Assembly: GCA_903875425.1 (NCBI GenBank)
Contig: CAIQWC010000021.1
Coordinates: forward strand, 1-43,639
Reading direction: 5' to 3'
Length of the DNA stretch: 43,639 bases
Source: an uncultured Actinomycetes bacterium
GTDB taxonomy: Bacteria > Actinomycetota > Acidimicrobiia > Acidimicrobiales > RAAP-2
Shown: piece by piece, positions 1 through 7,721 of the stretch
Layout of the letters: each line of letters opens with the position of its first letter
How positions within the stretch are numbered: the stretch's first letter is position 1
Made by a program: the position numbers and the translations under genes
The notes under the pieces: model-generated
The model's database searches: none
What the model saw: the letters and a program-made list of their open reading frames with translations, nothing else
Told to the model about the DNA's origin: nothing

Positions 1-198
1 AATAACCATGTGACCTTTGGGCTGCACTCTCCCCACCTGTGCATTGGCGCCCACCTCGCGCGCCTTGAGCTTCGTGTGCTCTTCGAAGAACTCTTGCCCC
101 ACGTCAACGATATTGAGTTCGCAGCACCGCCTGCTCGGCTGCGGTCGAACTTTATTAGTGGTTTGAAGTCCATGCCCGTTACCATTGACTGGAAATGA
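1..198 (+). CDS. Cytochrome P450, C-terminal fragment (cut by window edge)
   Basis: The reading frame is open from base 1, so this is the last 65 codons of a longer gene. It contains the heme-thiolate loop: FG, then H-x-C-x-G (codons 12-16), followed directly by AHLARLEL, the start of the L helix in bacterial P450s, and the usual short beta-rich tail. The cysteine would be the axial heme ligand. P450s catalyse oxygen-dependent hydroxylation or dealkylation with an electron-transfer partner, which is not visible here. The loop is slightly off consensus: there is one residue more than usual between FG and the cysteine, and the second glycine is a serine. The stop overlaps the next start (ATGA), so it is translationally coupled to the C26 hydrolase. 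The substrate cannot be told. Confidence 0.85.
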   Translation, partial: NNHVTFGLHSPHLCIGAHLARLELRVLFEELLPHVNDIEFAAPPARLRSNFISGLKSMPVTIDWK

Positions 199-920
199 CC
201 GCTCCCCTCATCGGACTCTCGACTAGGCGTTGGCCCCTCGCCATGCTGGGTGCCGCCATTCCTGCGGCCTATGAGGATGGCTTCTTCGACATGGGCATTA
301 GTGACTACCCCGCAGCGGTTGCCGCCGCCGGCGGTGTCGCGGTGCATCTGAGTCGAGACGCTGACCTTGGCTTTTTGCTCGATCACCTTGATGGCCTGAT
401 CATGACAGGTGGTGCTGATGTGTCTCCTGCGCGGTATGGATCACCGCACCCCGAGTTGGTCGGGCCAACCGAACCTGAGCGTGACGCTTGGGAAGAGGCG
501 CTCTATCGCGGTGCCGTTGATCGAGACATACCGGTGCTTGGGATCTGTCGGGGCTTTCAGTTAATCAACGTGATTAACGGGGGAAGCCTGGTTGAAGACG
601 TGGCTCGAGACGAAGGCGACGGCCACCCACGCTTTGACCGCGATCGTCACGAACACGGCCACGAGGTACGAACCGTTGCGGGAACTTTGGCAAGCGAACT
701 CTACGGTGACTCAGTGTCGGTCAATAGCTTGCACCACCAGATTGTGCGTGCCGTAGCCGAAGGCTTAACTGTTTCGGGTCGCGCCCCCGACGGCAGCGTT
801 GAAATTTTAGAGCTACCTGGCAAAGAGGTGTTCTGCGTGCAGTGGCACCCAGAGTCACTCGATCACGACCCTGCATTGACGTGGCTGGTGAGTGCCGCAG
901 CGCGCTTCGCTGCTTCTTAG
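195..920 (+). CDS. Class I glutamine amidotransferase-like hydrolase, peptidase C26 (PuuD-like gamma-glutamyl amide hydrolase)
   Basis: This 241-residue protein has the C26 architecture: MTGGADVSPARYG (about 70-82), the nucleophile elbow LGICRGFQ with Cys118, SVNSLHHQ (about 175-182), and the His218/Glu220 pair in QWHPE. Family members hydrolyse gamma-glutamyl amide bonds. PuuD removes glutamate from gamma-glutamyl-GABA in the putrescine pathway, and related proteins act in amine or anilide catabolism. It starts at the ATG overlapping the P450 stop. Its stop lies in a shared TTAG with the convergent glutamine-synthetase-like gene. A ligase and a hydrolase of the same bond side by side suggest a gamma-glutamylation route for an amine. 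The substrate is inferred only from context. Confidence 0.88.
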   Translation: MTAPLIGLSTRRWPLAMLGAAIPAAYEDGFFDMGISDYPAAVAAAGGVAVHLSRDADLGFLLDHLDGLIMTGGADVSPARYGSPHPELVGPTEPERDAWEEALYRGAVDRDIPVLGICRGFQLINVINGGSLVEDVARDEGDGHPRFDRDRHEHGHEVRTVAGTLASELYGDSVSVNSLHHQIVRAVAEGLTVSGRAPDGSVEILELPGKEVFCVQWHPESLDHDPALTWLVSAAARFAAS

Positions 921-2206
921 AGGAAGGGCAAGTACTCGGTCCGCTCCCAGTCTGTGGTCGCGGCGAGGAACTTGCTCCATTCGCTGCGCTTGATGGCTAA
1001 GTGCTGAGCGACGATCTCTGAGCCAATGGCTTCGACGAGTTCGCTGTCTGCTTCCAAGGCATCGAGACCAGCCCCTAAATGCTCGGGTACGCCAATGGTC
1101 GCATCAACGTTGTCGAAGCCGTCCCCACTTTCGGGAGCACCCGGGACCATCTGGTTCACAACGCCAAGGCGAGCGGCTTGCAATACTGCGGCCATGGCGC
1201 TGTGAACGGGGGCCGCGCCATCGCTGAGTCGGTGCTCTATGCGCGTTGGCGCTCCGCGTTCGGGTGGGATGCGGATGGTCGCGCCACGGTGGTCGTGACC
1301 CCAGTTGGCCCAGTAGCCAGAGAGTTGTCCAGGACGTAAGCGACGGTAGGCGTTCACCGTTGGCGCGCAGATACCCGAGAGACCTTGGTGGTGGGCGACG
1401 AGGCCAGCAATGACCTGTTTGGCCACGGGAGCTAAGCCATCGTCGGCGCGTGGGTCGTCAAAGAGGTTGCGTCCGCTGTCGTCAGCAAAGGAGATGTTGA
1501 GGTGCAGGCCCGAACTGCCACGCTCGGTGAAGGGCTTGCCGAGGAAGGTCCACATCAAGCCGTGCTTCGCGGCGAGTTCGCGAGCGAGCAACTTGAATAA
1601 GAAGGCGTCGTCGGCGGCTTTGAGCGCCCAGTCGTACTCCAAGGTGAACTCGAACTGGCTCTCGTCATACTCAGAGTTAATTGCCTCTATGGGAAGTCCG
1701 GCGGCTTCGGCGCTACGCCAGAGCTCGTCGATCATGCCTCGAGGATCCACGGCTGGGCCGGTGCCGTAGACGTAGGCACCAGGTGTTGAAATCGGCTGCC
1801 AGCCGCCGCGGCCATCGGGCTCGAGCAAGAAGGCTTCAAGTTCGATGCCAACCTTGGGTTGGTATCCCAAGCTCGTGAGATCGTCAATGGCGCGGCGAAG
1901 CGCATGACGGGGGGAGACGGCGACGGGTTCGCCGAGACGCATTAGGTCGGCGATGACGATGCCGGTGTTGTCTTCCCAACCGGGGCGCATGGTCACGGGA
2001 TCAAAGACAGCATCCATGTCGGGGAGGCCTTCGAAGAACATTGATCCTGGGGTTCCCGGCGTCATGGTGCGGTCAAAGCCCAGGGCCCAGGTTCCCGTGC
2101 AGTGTCGAGCACCACGTTCAATGAGTCGCATGGGCACGTACTTGCCTCGAGCAAGGCCCAAGTGGTCTGGCCACAGGACACGAATACGGTCGTAAGAGGT
2201 GTTCAC
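917..2206 (-). CDS. Glutamine synthetase family protein (gamma-glutamylamide ligase, PuuA/GlnA3-like)
   Basis: The protein has 429 residues from the chosen GTG start. Family signatures in order are YDRIRVLWPDHLGLARGKYVP at the N-terminus, the metal-binding IELEAFLL (about 119-126), NSEYDESQFEFTL, SGLHLNIS, NAYRRLRPGQLSGYWANWG and the arginine/ATP segment with IEHRLSDGAAPVH. Assimilatory GlnA is usually a little longer and regulated by adenylylation. The companion C26 hydrolase and catabolic setting favour a ligase joining glutamate to an amine. A GGGGG ribosome site 7 bases upstream supports GTG at 2206. An in-frame TTG at 2260 would add 18 residues without family similarity. It follows marR on the same strand and is probably in one transcript. 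Confidence 0.85.
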   Translation of the reverse strand: MNTSYDRIRVLWPDHLGLARGKYVPMRLIERGARHCTGTWALGFDRTMTPGTPGSMFFEGLPDMDAVFDPVTMRPGWEDNTGIVIADLMRLGEPVAVSPRHALRRAIDDLTSLGYQPKVGIELEAFLLEPDGRGGWQPISTPGAYVYGTGPAVDPRGMIDELWRSAEAAGLPIEAINSEYDESQFEFTLEYDWALKAADDAFLFKLLARELAAKHGLMWTFLGKPFTERGSSGLHLNISFADDSGRNLFDDPRADDGLAPVAKQVIAGLVAHHQGLSGICAPTVNAYRRLRPGQLSGYWANWGHDHRGATIRIPPERGAPTRIEHRLSDGAAPVHSAMAAVLQAARLGVVNQMVPGAPESGDGFDNVDATIGVPEHLGAGLDALEADSELVEAIGSEIVAQHLAIKRSEWSKFLAATTDWERTEYLPFL

Positions 2207-2225
2207 AGCAGTTCCCCCGCTTGCC

Positions 2226-2264
2226 TTAGTGACTGAGATTGAGAAGTCGTTCGTACCCAAACAT
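2226..2264 (-). CDS. Possible 12-codon leader peptide ahead of the GS-like gene
   Basis: An AGGAGG motif (2274-2279 on the minus strand) sits 9 bases before an ATG at 2264. The frame reads MFGYERLLNLSH and then TAA. It lies between the marR stop and the GTG of the GS-like gene, out of frame with the latter. This is the best ribosome site in the gap, yet it serves no long frame. It could be a regulatory upstream ORF, or a remnant of an earlier longer start. It is too short to judge by coding statistics. Confidence 0.3.
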   Translation of the reverse strand: MFGYERLLNLSH

Positions 2265-2284
2265 ATTTGTAGACCTCCTAGGTG

Positions 2285-2815
2285 TCAACTACTGCCCTGC
2301 TCCAAGGCTGCTACTTGGGCCGTAACTTTGCGAAGCAAGGTGGCGAGCTGTTCTTGTTCACTCAGGCTCAGCGCAGCGGTTACCAGACTCTCATGGGCAT
2401 TGAATTCAGGGAAGGTGTCTTTGATGACCTTGGTTCCCTTCGCGGTGAGCTTGACTAGGACCAAGCGCCCATCTTCGGGGTGACTAGAGCGTTTCACCAG
2501 TCCTCGCTGCTCGAGGGTCTTCAGCACGCCGGTGAGCGTTCCCTTTGTCGATCCCGTCTCTTGGGCGATGTGGCGGGTCTCTTGTTCGCCCCAGATCCAC
2601 AGCACCCACAAGACGGTGAAGGCGGCCCAGGAGAGGTCGTGTTCGGCAAGCACCGTTGACTCCATGTGACTTCTCACCGTGGTGGCGGCCCGGTAAATAT
2701 TAGAAACTGCTGCCATGGCCGAAAAGTCAAAGGATTGGCCATCGAGTCTGGCGCGAATATCGGCTTCTGCCTTGGTGATCTCGGCAGACTTCGAGCTAGC
2801 AAGGCGGCGACTCAT
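2285..2815 (-). CDS. MarR family transcriptional regulator
   Basis: The 176-residue protein has a winged helix-turn-helix core: LSWAAFTVLWVLWIWGEQETRHIAQETGSTKGTLTGVLKTLEQRGLVKR, then the wing HPEDGRLVLVKLTAKG. Flanking N- and C-terminal helices would form the dimer interface. MarR proteins are dimeric repressors, or occasionally activators, released by phenolic or other aromatic ligands, which fits the adjacent aromatic ring-cleavage operon transcribed divergently. The start ATG at 2815 has no ribosome site but lies 6 bases after TAGCAT, suggesting leaderless translation. The likely target is the 20-bp palindrome at 2885-2904, with a near copy at 8695-8714. HpaR (4-hydroxyphenylacetate) is the functional analogue I would compare first. 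The ligand is not known. Confidence 0.9.
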   Translation of the reverse strand: MSRRLASSKSAEITKAEADIRARLDGQSFDFSAMAAVSNIYRAATTVRSHMESTVLAEHDLSWAAFTVLWVLWIWGEQETRHIAQETGSTKGTLTGVLKTLEQRGLVKRSSHPEDGRLVLVKLTAKGTKVIKDTFPEFNAHESLVTAALSLSEQEQLATLLRKVTAQVAALEQGSS

Positions 2816-2821
2816 GGGACC

Positions 2822-2827
2822 ATGCTA
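2822..2827 (-). promoter_or_regulatory. -10 element of marR (leaderless)
   Basis: TAGCAT on the minus strand ends 6 bases before the marR ATG, so transcription should begin at or next to the start codon. There is no Shine-Dalgarno sequence. The -35 region is weak. Confidence 0.55.
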
Positions 2828-2884
2828 GGAGGTGTGCCGGCGATGAGCGGCAAGAATGGGTTGCGCTGGCCCTTGTCAGCAATT

Positions 2885-2904
2885 ATCGTTTGTATCCTAA
2901 CGAT
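2885..2904 (+). promoter_or_regulatory. Palindromic operator upstream of the meta-cleavage operon
   Basis: ATCGTTTGTATCCTAACGAT is an imperfect 20-bp palindrome (8 of 10 half-site positions pair) lying 12 bases before the FAH-gene start. It overlaps the possible -10 TATCCT (2893-2898), with a TTGTCA at 2873-2878 as a poorly spaced -35. Seventeen of 20 bases recur at 8695-8714 before the permease gene. The size and symmetry suit a MarR dimer, and the marR gene is divergent from this site. Repressor binding here would block RNA polymerase. Confidence 0.7.
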
Positions 2905-2916
2905 CTGGGGAGATTC

Positions 2917-3816
2917 ATGGCTAGCGAAATCCGACGCATTCTCTTGGACGGCGTTGCCACGAAGGTGGATCGTCACGGCAACGACCTCGTCGCCGCCGAT
3001 GGTCGACGTATCGGCGTCGACGATGCCATCCACCTTCCTCCGGTGCTGCCGAGCAAGATTCTGTGCTGCCACCTCAACCACATCAGTAGGGTTCGTGAAT
3101 TTGGGACCACCTTGCCCCCAGCGCCCACCTACTTTCACAAGCCCATCTCTTCGCTCAACGCCCATGGCGCAGCCATCGTGCGTCCCTCGAACTGCAAGTG
3201 GTTGAACTTTGAAGGCGAAGTCGCCATTGTGATTGGCAAGACGGCTAAATCGATTGACTACGAAGAAGCCGGCGACTACATCGCTGGCTACAGCGTGGCT
3301 AATGACTATGGCCTCCACGACTTTCGAGACACCGACGCAGGATCCATGCTTCGGGTCAAAGGTGCTGACACCCTCTGTCCTGTTGGCCCAGGACTCGTCT
3401 CCAATTGGGATTTTCGAGATAAGGCAATGAAGACCTACGTCAACGGTGAACTCAAGCAGGACGGATCCACCGAGGAGATGGCCTGGGACATGCACTACCT
3501 CGTGGCGGATCTGGCTCGGCTCATCACCTTGGAGCCAGGCGACATCATCTTGTCGGGTACCCCAGCTATTTCGCGCTCAGTACAACCTGGCGACGTCGTT
3601 TCCGTTGAGGTCGAAGGTCTTGGCACCTTGACCAATCACATTGTGGAGGGCCCGACGCCAGTATCGAAGCGTTTCGGTGCTCAGCCCACCGAAACGGACG
3701 AGGTGCTGTCGACGGCCATGGGTGGCGACTGGCCCGATCGAGGCAAGCGCATCCCAGGATCTACTCCTCGCGACCAGTTACCCATGCCCGAAATTCGTCC
3801 TCGCTGGGAGCGCTAG
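2917..3816 (+). CDS. Fumarylacetoacetate hydrolase family protein (HpaG/HpcE-like isomerase/decarboxylase or hydrolase)
   Basis: The protein has 299 residues. The ATG at 2917 is chosen because GGGGAG lies 4 bases upstream; an in-frame TTG at 2890 lies inside the operator. The FAH core is visible: KILCCHLNH, then FHKPISSL, the metal ligands Glu99 and Glu101 in NFEGEVA, Asp130 in ANDYGLHDF, KGADTLCPVGP, and GDIILSGTP near 230. The family cleaves or isomerises C-C bonds in keto-acids, including the tricarboxylate decarboxylase and isomerase steps after homoprotocatechuate ring cleavage. It is first in an operon with the aldehyde dehydrogenase (TAGATG junction) and the extradiol dioxygenase. Which of the two reactions it performs cannot be read from sequence. 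Confidence 0.88.
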   Translation: MASEIRRILLDGVATKVDRHGNDLVAADGRRIGVDDAIHLPPVLPSKILCCHLNHISRVREFGTTLPPAPTYFHKPISSLNAHGAAIVRPSNCKWLNFEGEVAIVIGKTAKSIDYEEAGDYIAGYSVANDYGLHDFRDTDAGSMLRVKGADTLCPVGPGLVSNWDFRDKAMKTYVNGELKQDGSTEEMAWDMHYLVADLARLITLEPGDIILSGTPAISRSVQPGDVVSVEVEGLGTLTNHIVEGPTPVSKRFGAQPTETDEVLSTAMGGDWPDRGKRIPGSTPRDQLPMPEIRPRWER

Positions 3817-5292
3817 ATGGTCGAACACGCTCGCGTCGACGTTGCCGGTTCTCTCGTATCGGTTGACCACTTCATTAACGGAGTGCGCGTGGCCTCGGAA
3901 GCTACCTTTGAAGACCGCTCGCCCCTCGATTGGAACTGGCTACTCGCCAAGGTATCTCGAGGCGATGCTGGCACTGCTGAGCTTGCCGTCAGTGCAGCTG
4001 TTGAAGCCTTCCCCGCTTGGGCGGCACTGAGCCCTACCGAGCGTGGTGACTACCTGCGTCGCTTGGCCGCCTTGATTGATGAACGCCAAGAACAGATCGC
4101 CTTGGTCGAGTGCGCCGACATGGCCATGTTGGAAGCATCGCTTCGCCTTCGAGTCATTGCCAGAGGTGCTCGTAACTTCCGGGCCTATGCCGAACTCGCT
4201 GAGCAGTTCGACGGCCGTCACTGGGAGTCAAACGGCACAGATAACCGCATTCAGCGCATGCCAGCGGGTCCGACGGTGGTCATTACCCCGTGGAATGCAC
4301 CGTTCATGTTGTCGACGTGGAAAACCGCACCGGCCTTAGCCGCTGGCAACACCGTGATCTTGAAGCCCGCGGAATGGTCGCCCTTGAGTTGCTCCATGCT
4401 CGCTGATCTCGTCGCTGAAGCTGGCTTTCCCCCGGGCGTGTTCAACATCGTTCAGGGTATTGGTGAAGAGATTGGCGCCGCCCTCGTCGCCGACCCTCGC
4501 ATTCGTCGCGTGAGTTTCACCGGCTCGCCAGAGACCGGTCGCATCATCGGCGAGGCTGTTGCTCGCAACCTCACGCCCTTCACCGCCGAGCTCGGTGGCA
4601 AGGGCCCCCTCATGGTGTTCGCGGATGCGGACCTCGATGCAGCGGCCAAGGCAGCGGCCAACATGTACGACGATTCAGGTCAAGTGTGCTTAGCGGGGAC
4701 GCGCATCTTGGTGGAATCTTCTCTTCGAGATGAGTTCCTCGACAAGATGCGCAGCTTTGTCGACGCCCACGTCTTGGGCGATTCGAGAGAAGCCACCACC
4801 ACCATTTCGCCCATGATCCACCCGGTACACCTCGCAAGCGTCGAGGGATTTGTCGACCGCGCGCGTGAGCATGGCGACACTATTGTCTTTGGTGGACGGC
4901 GCTGGAAAGAAGATGGCCTGTGGTACGAGCCCACCTTGATTAGTCCGAAATCTAATGATTCAGAAGTGGTGCAGCGCGAAATATTTGGACCGGTACTGAC
5001 CTTCCAAACGTTTGAGACCGAAGACGAAGCGATCGCTCTGGCAAATTCAACGGCCTATGGCTTATCGGGCATCATTTGGACCACCAGCCAAGAGCGAGCG
5101 CACAGAGTTGGTAGTGCACTGCGTGCGGGGACCGTATGGGTCAACTGCTTCTTAGTTCGCGACCTCACTGCCCCCTTCGGTGGCTTTGGGATCAGCGGTA
5201 TTGGCCGTGAAGGTGGCGACTACGCCCTCGACTTCTATAGCGATCTCAAGACCTTGCAGATCAAGGAACACACGACGAAAGAAGGCCCATGA
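3817..5292 (+). CDS. NAD(P)-dependent aldehyde dehydrogenase, probably 5-carboxymethyl-2-hydroxymuconate semialdehyde dehydrogenase (HpaE-like)
   Basis: This 491-residue enzyme is full length for the ALDH superfamily. It shows ITPWNAPFML, the cofactor segment ILKPAEWSPLS, the FTGSPETGR loop, the catalytic Glu258 in ELGGKGP, the nucleophile Cys291 in GQVCLAGTR, and the C-terminal GGDYALDFYSDLKTLQIK typical of the HpaE/HpcC branch. It would oxidise the semialdehyde made by the downstream extradiol dioxygenase to the dicarboxylate. It begins immediately after the FAH stop, and its own stop overlaps the dioxygenase start (ATGATG), so expression is coupled. The N-terminal about 30 residues are less conserved. 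A 2-hydroxymuconic or betaine-type aldehyde role is possible, but the neighbours favour the meta-cleavage step. Confidence 0.88.
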   Translation: MVEHARVDVAGSLVSVDHFINGVRVASEATFEDRSPLDWNWLLAKVSRGDAGTAELAVSAAVEAFPAWAALSPTERGDYLRRLAALIDERQEQIALVECADMAMLEASLRLRVIARGARNFRAYAELAEQFDGRHWESNGTDNRIQRMPAGPTVVITPWNAPFMLSTWKTAPALAAGNTVILKPAEWSPLSCSMLADLVAEAGFPPGVFNIVQGIGEEIGAALVADPRIRRVSFTGSPETGRIIGEAVARNLTPFTAELGGKGPLMVFADADLDAAAKAAANMYDDSGQVCLAGTRILVESSLRDEFLDKMRSFVDAHVLGDSREATTTISPMIHPVHLASVEGFVDRAREHGDTIVFGGRRWKEDGLWYEPTLISPKSNDSEVVQREIFGPVLTFQTFETEDEAIALANSTAYGLSGIIWTTSQERAHRVGSALRAGTVWVNCFLVRDLTAPFGGFGISGIGREGGDYALDFYSDLKTLQIKEHTTKEGP

Positions 5293-6170
5293 TGGGAGAC
5301 ATCGTTGGAGCAGCACTCGTCGCTCACGTCCCGACCATCGTGTTGCCCGAAGCGATTCGCCTCGAGCTCAACGAGGGCAAGGAAATTAGCTTGGTTCCTG
5401 GGCTTCACCGGCTACGCGAAGAGTACCTAGCCCCCTTACAACCCGACGTGATTATCGTTCTCGACTCGCACTGGTACACCACGGTTGAAACCGTGGTCTC
5501 TTCGGCGGATCGACGCAAGGGATTCTTTACCAGCTCAGAACTTCCCCGTGGCATGTCGAGCGTGCCCTACGACATGCCTGGCGATCGAGCCTTAGCCGAA
5601 GCTATCGCCGCAGAAGCTGAGGATATCGAGGCCTGTTGGATTACTCCCATTGACAACGAACACCTCCACCCCGAATACGCCACCATCAACTTGTTGGAGT
5701 TCCTCCAAGGCGACGAAGCCTGGATTTCAATTTCTAGTTTGCAGACCGGCGATCCGCTCGACTTTCACAATGTGGGGCTCGCCATAGCGCGCGCCGTGGC
5801 CAAGACTGATCGACGGGTGGTGTTGCTCGCATCGGGGGCTATGAGCCACACCTTTTGGGGCGTGCGTGAACTTCGCCAGCACGAATCATCTGATCCCTCC
5901 AACATCACACCTCGCGGTGCTGTCGAGGCCGATGCGCAAGTTCTGGATGCTTGGTATCGAGGCGACCACGCCTGGGTGATTGACCATATGGACGCCTACG
6001 CGCAGTTTCGTCCCGAAGCTCGCTTTGCCCACTACCTCACCATGGCATCCGCCCTTGGTGGCCGCGAATGCCGAGCCGTGGGCAGACCCTTCTCGGAATA
6101 TGAGAATTCCATCGGTACCGCCCAAATCCACGTAGCCTTTGATCGTCCCTCCGACGGTTGGACGAACTGA
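5289..6170 (+). CDS. Class III extradiol ring-cleavage dioxygenase, homoprotocatechuate 2,3-dioxygenase-like (HpaD/HpcB)
   Basis: The protein is 293 residues, LigB/class III fold. The N-terminal GAALVAHVPTIVLPEAIR, the metal/substrate segment VIIVLDSHWYTTVE (about 57-70), the conserved NEHLHPEYATI, LASGAMSHTFWG (about 182-193) and the C-terminal SEYENSIGTAQIHVAF match 3,4-dihydroxyphenylacetate 2,3-dioxygenases. These use non-heme Fe(II) and O2 to cleave the catecholic ring next to the hydroxyl pair, yielding the semialdehyde for the preceding gene's product. Two ATGs (5289, 5292) overlap the upstream stop; either may serve. The exact ring substrate (homoprotocatechuate or a substituted catechol) is inferred from similarity and operon partners. 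Confidence 0.85.
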   Translation: MMGDIVGAALVAHVPTIVLPEAIRLELNEGKEISLVPGLHRLREEYLAPLQPDVIIVLDSHWYTTVETVVSSADRRKGFFTSSELPRGMSSVPYDMPGDRALAEAIAAEAEDIEACWITPIDNEHLHPEYATINLLEFLQGDEAWISISSLQTGDPLDFHNVGLAIARAVAKTDRRVVLLASGAMSHTFWGVRELRQHESSDPSNITPRGAVEADAQVLDAWYRGDHAWVIDHMDAYAQFRPEARFAHYLTMASALGGRECRAVGRPFSEYENSIGTAQIHVAFDRPSDGWTN

Positions 6171-6182
6171 GAAAGGACCATC

Positions 6183-6989
6183 GTGCTCTCAGGTTTCCTC
6201 TTTCCCCGAACCGAATCGGGTCGCAGTTCACTCTTGCCCCCTCCGCCGTGGAACTACTCAGGCGATTTACTCACCATTGAGTACCGCACCGATCCCGCCG
6301 CCATTCGTCGCGTACTCCCTGAGCCCCTGAGCTTGGTCAATGAGGATGAAGACCCGGGGGCCGTAGCGGTGATCTTTGCTGATTGGCAATCAAGTGCCGA
6401 TGATCAGCGCGAATTCACCGATCCCATTCGCATGCAATACAAAGAAGCCTTTGTCGTGGTGCGCTGTCGCTACGCCGGGCAGATATTCTCCCGCTGCATC
6501 TATATCTGGGTGGATACCGACTTTGCGATCGCCCGAGGAAACCTTCAGGGCTATCCCAAGAAGCTCGGATCGATTTACCAAAGCCGACCGGTATCGGTTG
6601 GTCGCGGTGGTCCGCGCTTGGAAAAAGGTGGCCTTTTCGCCGGCACCCTCGCGGCCTATGACCGTCGCTTAATCACGGCCAGCGTCAGGCTCGAAGAGCA
6701 AGTCGAAACCGGTGGCTTCGTCAATGGCCACGCCATGTTGCACCATCGCTGGATGCCTAAAATTGAACTCGATGGTGAAGACACCATCTCTGAGTTGGTG
6801 ACCATGCGTGGCGTCAACGTCGAGCTGGGGCCCATCTGGTCAGGAACACCGAGCATTGAATTAGGTCGGTCACCGGTTGAGGAACTCGAGGACTTGGCCC
6901 CCATCGAGATGCTTGGTGGCTACTGGCAGAGCGTTGGTACCACCTTTGCCGGGGGCACCACCCTCGAGTCGCGCGTTCCTTCGCGTTAG
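6183..6989 (+). CDS. Acetoacetate decarboxylase (ADC) family protein
   Basis: The 268-residue protein contains NLQGYPKKLGSIYQ. The Lys126-Lys127 pair corresponds to the catalytic Schiff-base lysine and the lysine that lowers its pKa in acetoacetate decarboxylase. FSRCIYIWVDTDFAIARG just before it is also typical. The GTG start is supported by GAAAGGA 6-12 bases upstream. It is the last gene of the FAH-ALDH-dioxygenase operon, 12 bases after the dioxygenase. ADC-fold proteins decarboxylate, hydrate or aldol-condense keto acids, so it might replace a missing step (isomerase, hydratase or decarboxylase) of the meta-cleavage pathway. That is inference. Its stop shares TTAG with the convergent amidotransferase gene. 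Confidence 0.82.
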   Translation: MLSGFLFPRTESGRSSLLPPPPWNYSGDLLTIEYRTDPAAIRRVLPEPLSLVNEDEDPGAVAVIFADWQSSADDQREFTDPIRMQYKEAFVVVRCRYAGQIFSRCIYIWVDTDFAIARGNLQGYPKKLGSIYQSRPVSVGRGGPRLEKGGLFAGTLAAYDRRLITASVRLEEQVETGGFVNGHAMLHHRWMPKIELDGEDTISELVTMRGVNVELGPIWSGTPSIELGRSPVEELEDLAPIEMLGGYWQSVGTTFAGGTTLESRVPSR

Positions 6990-7660
6990 CGAGTGGCGAT
7001 GTCTTCGATAAAGAAGTCGACCAGGGTGGCCACGTTAGCTACTGCTTGGTCGTATCGCTCAGAGGTCTCTGCCAGTACGGCATCGACGTTGAGCCCGAAG
7101 TTGCGCATCTCGTCTTCGCCGCCATTGGGAAGCCAACGCTCGAGTTGGCCTCGCTCCACCTCGGGGTGGAACTGTACGCCGAGGTTGCGTCGAATGGAAA
7201 AGGCCTGTACGCAAAGTTCGTTGGTGGCCAAGATTTCCATTTGCGCAGAAGGCAGGCATCGGTCGCCGTGGAACTGAAACCACTTATCGCTGGCGATCCC
7301 AGGGTTCGTCGATTCGATTTGGTACCAGCCAATTTCATAGCTACCAGAAGACTCAACGACCCCACCATGGGCGACGCACAGTGCTTGCGAACCGAAGCAG
7401 ATCCCAAGAACAGCGATGCCGAGCTCATCGGCTCGACGGAGAAAAGCAAGTTCCGAGTCGATCCACTGCCCAACGCTGTCTCGGTCATAGACCGACCATT
7501 TAGAACCCAGCACCATGGCGAAGTCGTAGGTGGCAACATCGGGAATCGGTCCATCACGAAGCACGTTGTGCACGTCGATCACCGCGCCGCGTCGGGTAAA
7601 TTCCTCGCCAACGAGACCGGGGTCGTCTTCTCGGTGATGTCGCAACGCAATGACCCGCAC
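6986..7660 (-). CDS. Class I glutamine amidotransferase domain protein (GMP synthase-like GATase family)
   Basis: This stand-alone 224-residue GATase domain has the nucleophile Cys88 in LGICFGSQALC and His165/Glu167 in VQFHPEVE. It is not the PuuD type, as the HHQ segment is replaced by WFQFHGDRCLP. It lacks the ATP-pyrophosphatase half of GMP synthase. The start is GTG at 7660, with AGGAGG 6 bases upstream. Longer in-frame starts to 7867 would run through the divergent oxidoreductase gene and are rejected. Stand-alone members hydrolyse glutamine or gamma-glutamyl conjugates. In this island it could be a second deglutamylase, but the substrate is unknown. Confidence 0.82.
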   Translation of the reverse strand: MRVIALRHHREDDPGLVGEEFTRRGAVIDVHNVLRDGPIPDVATYDFAMVLGSKWSVYDRDSVGQWIDSELAFLRRADELGIAVLGICFGSQALCVAHGGVVESSGSYEIGWYQIESTNPGIASDKWFQFHGDRCLPSAQMEILATNELCVQAFSIRRNLGVQFHPEVERGQLERWLPNGGEDEMRNFGLNVDAVLAETSERYDQAVANVATLVDFFIEDIATR

Positions 7661-7686
7661 GGCCAACCTCCTCGTAGATGGAGATG

Positions 7687-7692
7687 ATCCTA
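7687..7692 (-). promoter_or_regulatory. Candidate -10 of the GATase gene
   Basis: TAGGAT on the minus strand lies 26 bases before the GTG at 7660, leaving room for a short leader with the AGGAGG ribosome site. It sits in the 61-bp divergent gap with the luciferase-like gene. Confidence 0.35.
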
Positions 7693-7721
7693 GTGGGAGG
7701 GATTCAAGATTGGCTGGGAGA

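Noticed and set aside
2812-3495. 227-codon minus-strand frame opposite the FAH gene
   Set aside because: It lies opposite an enzyme with all family motifs, shows no domain, and has no ribosome site.
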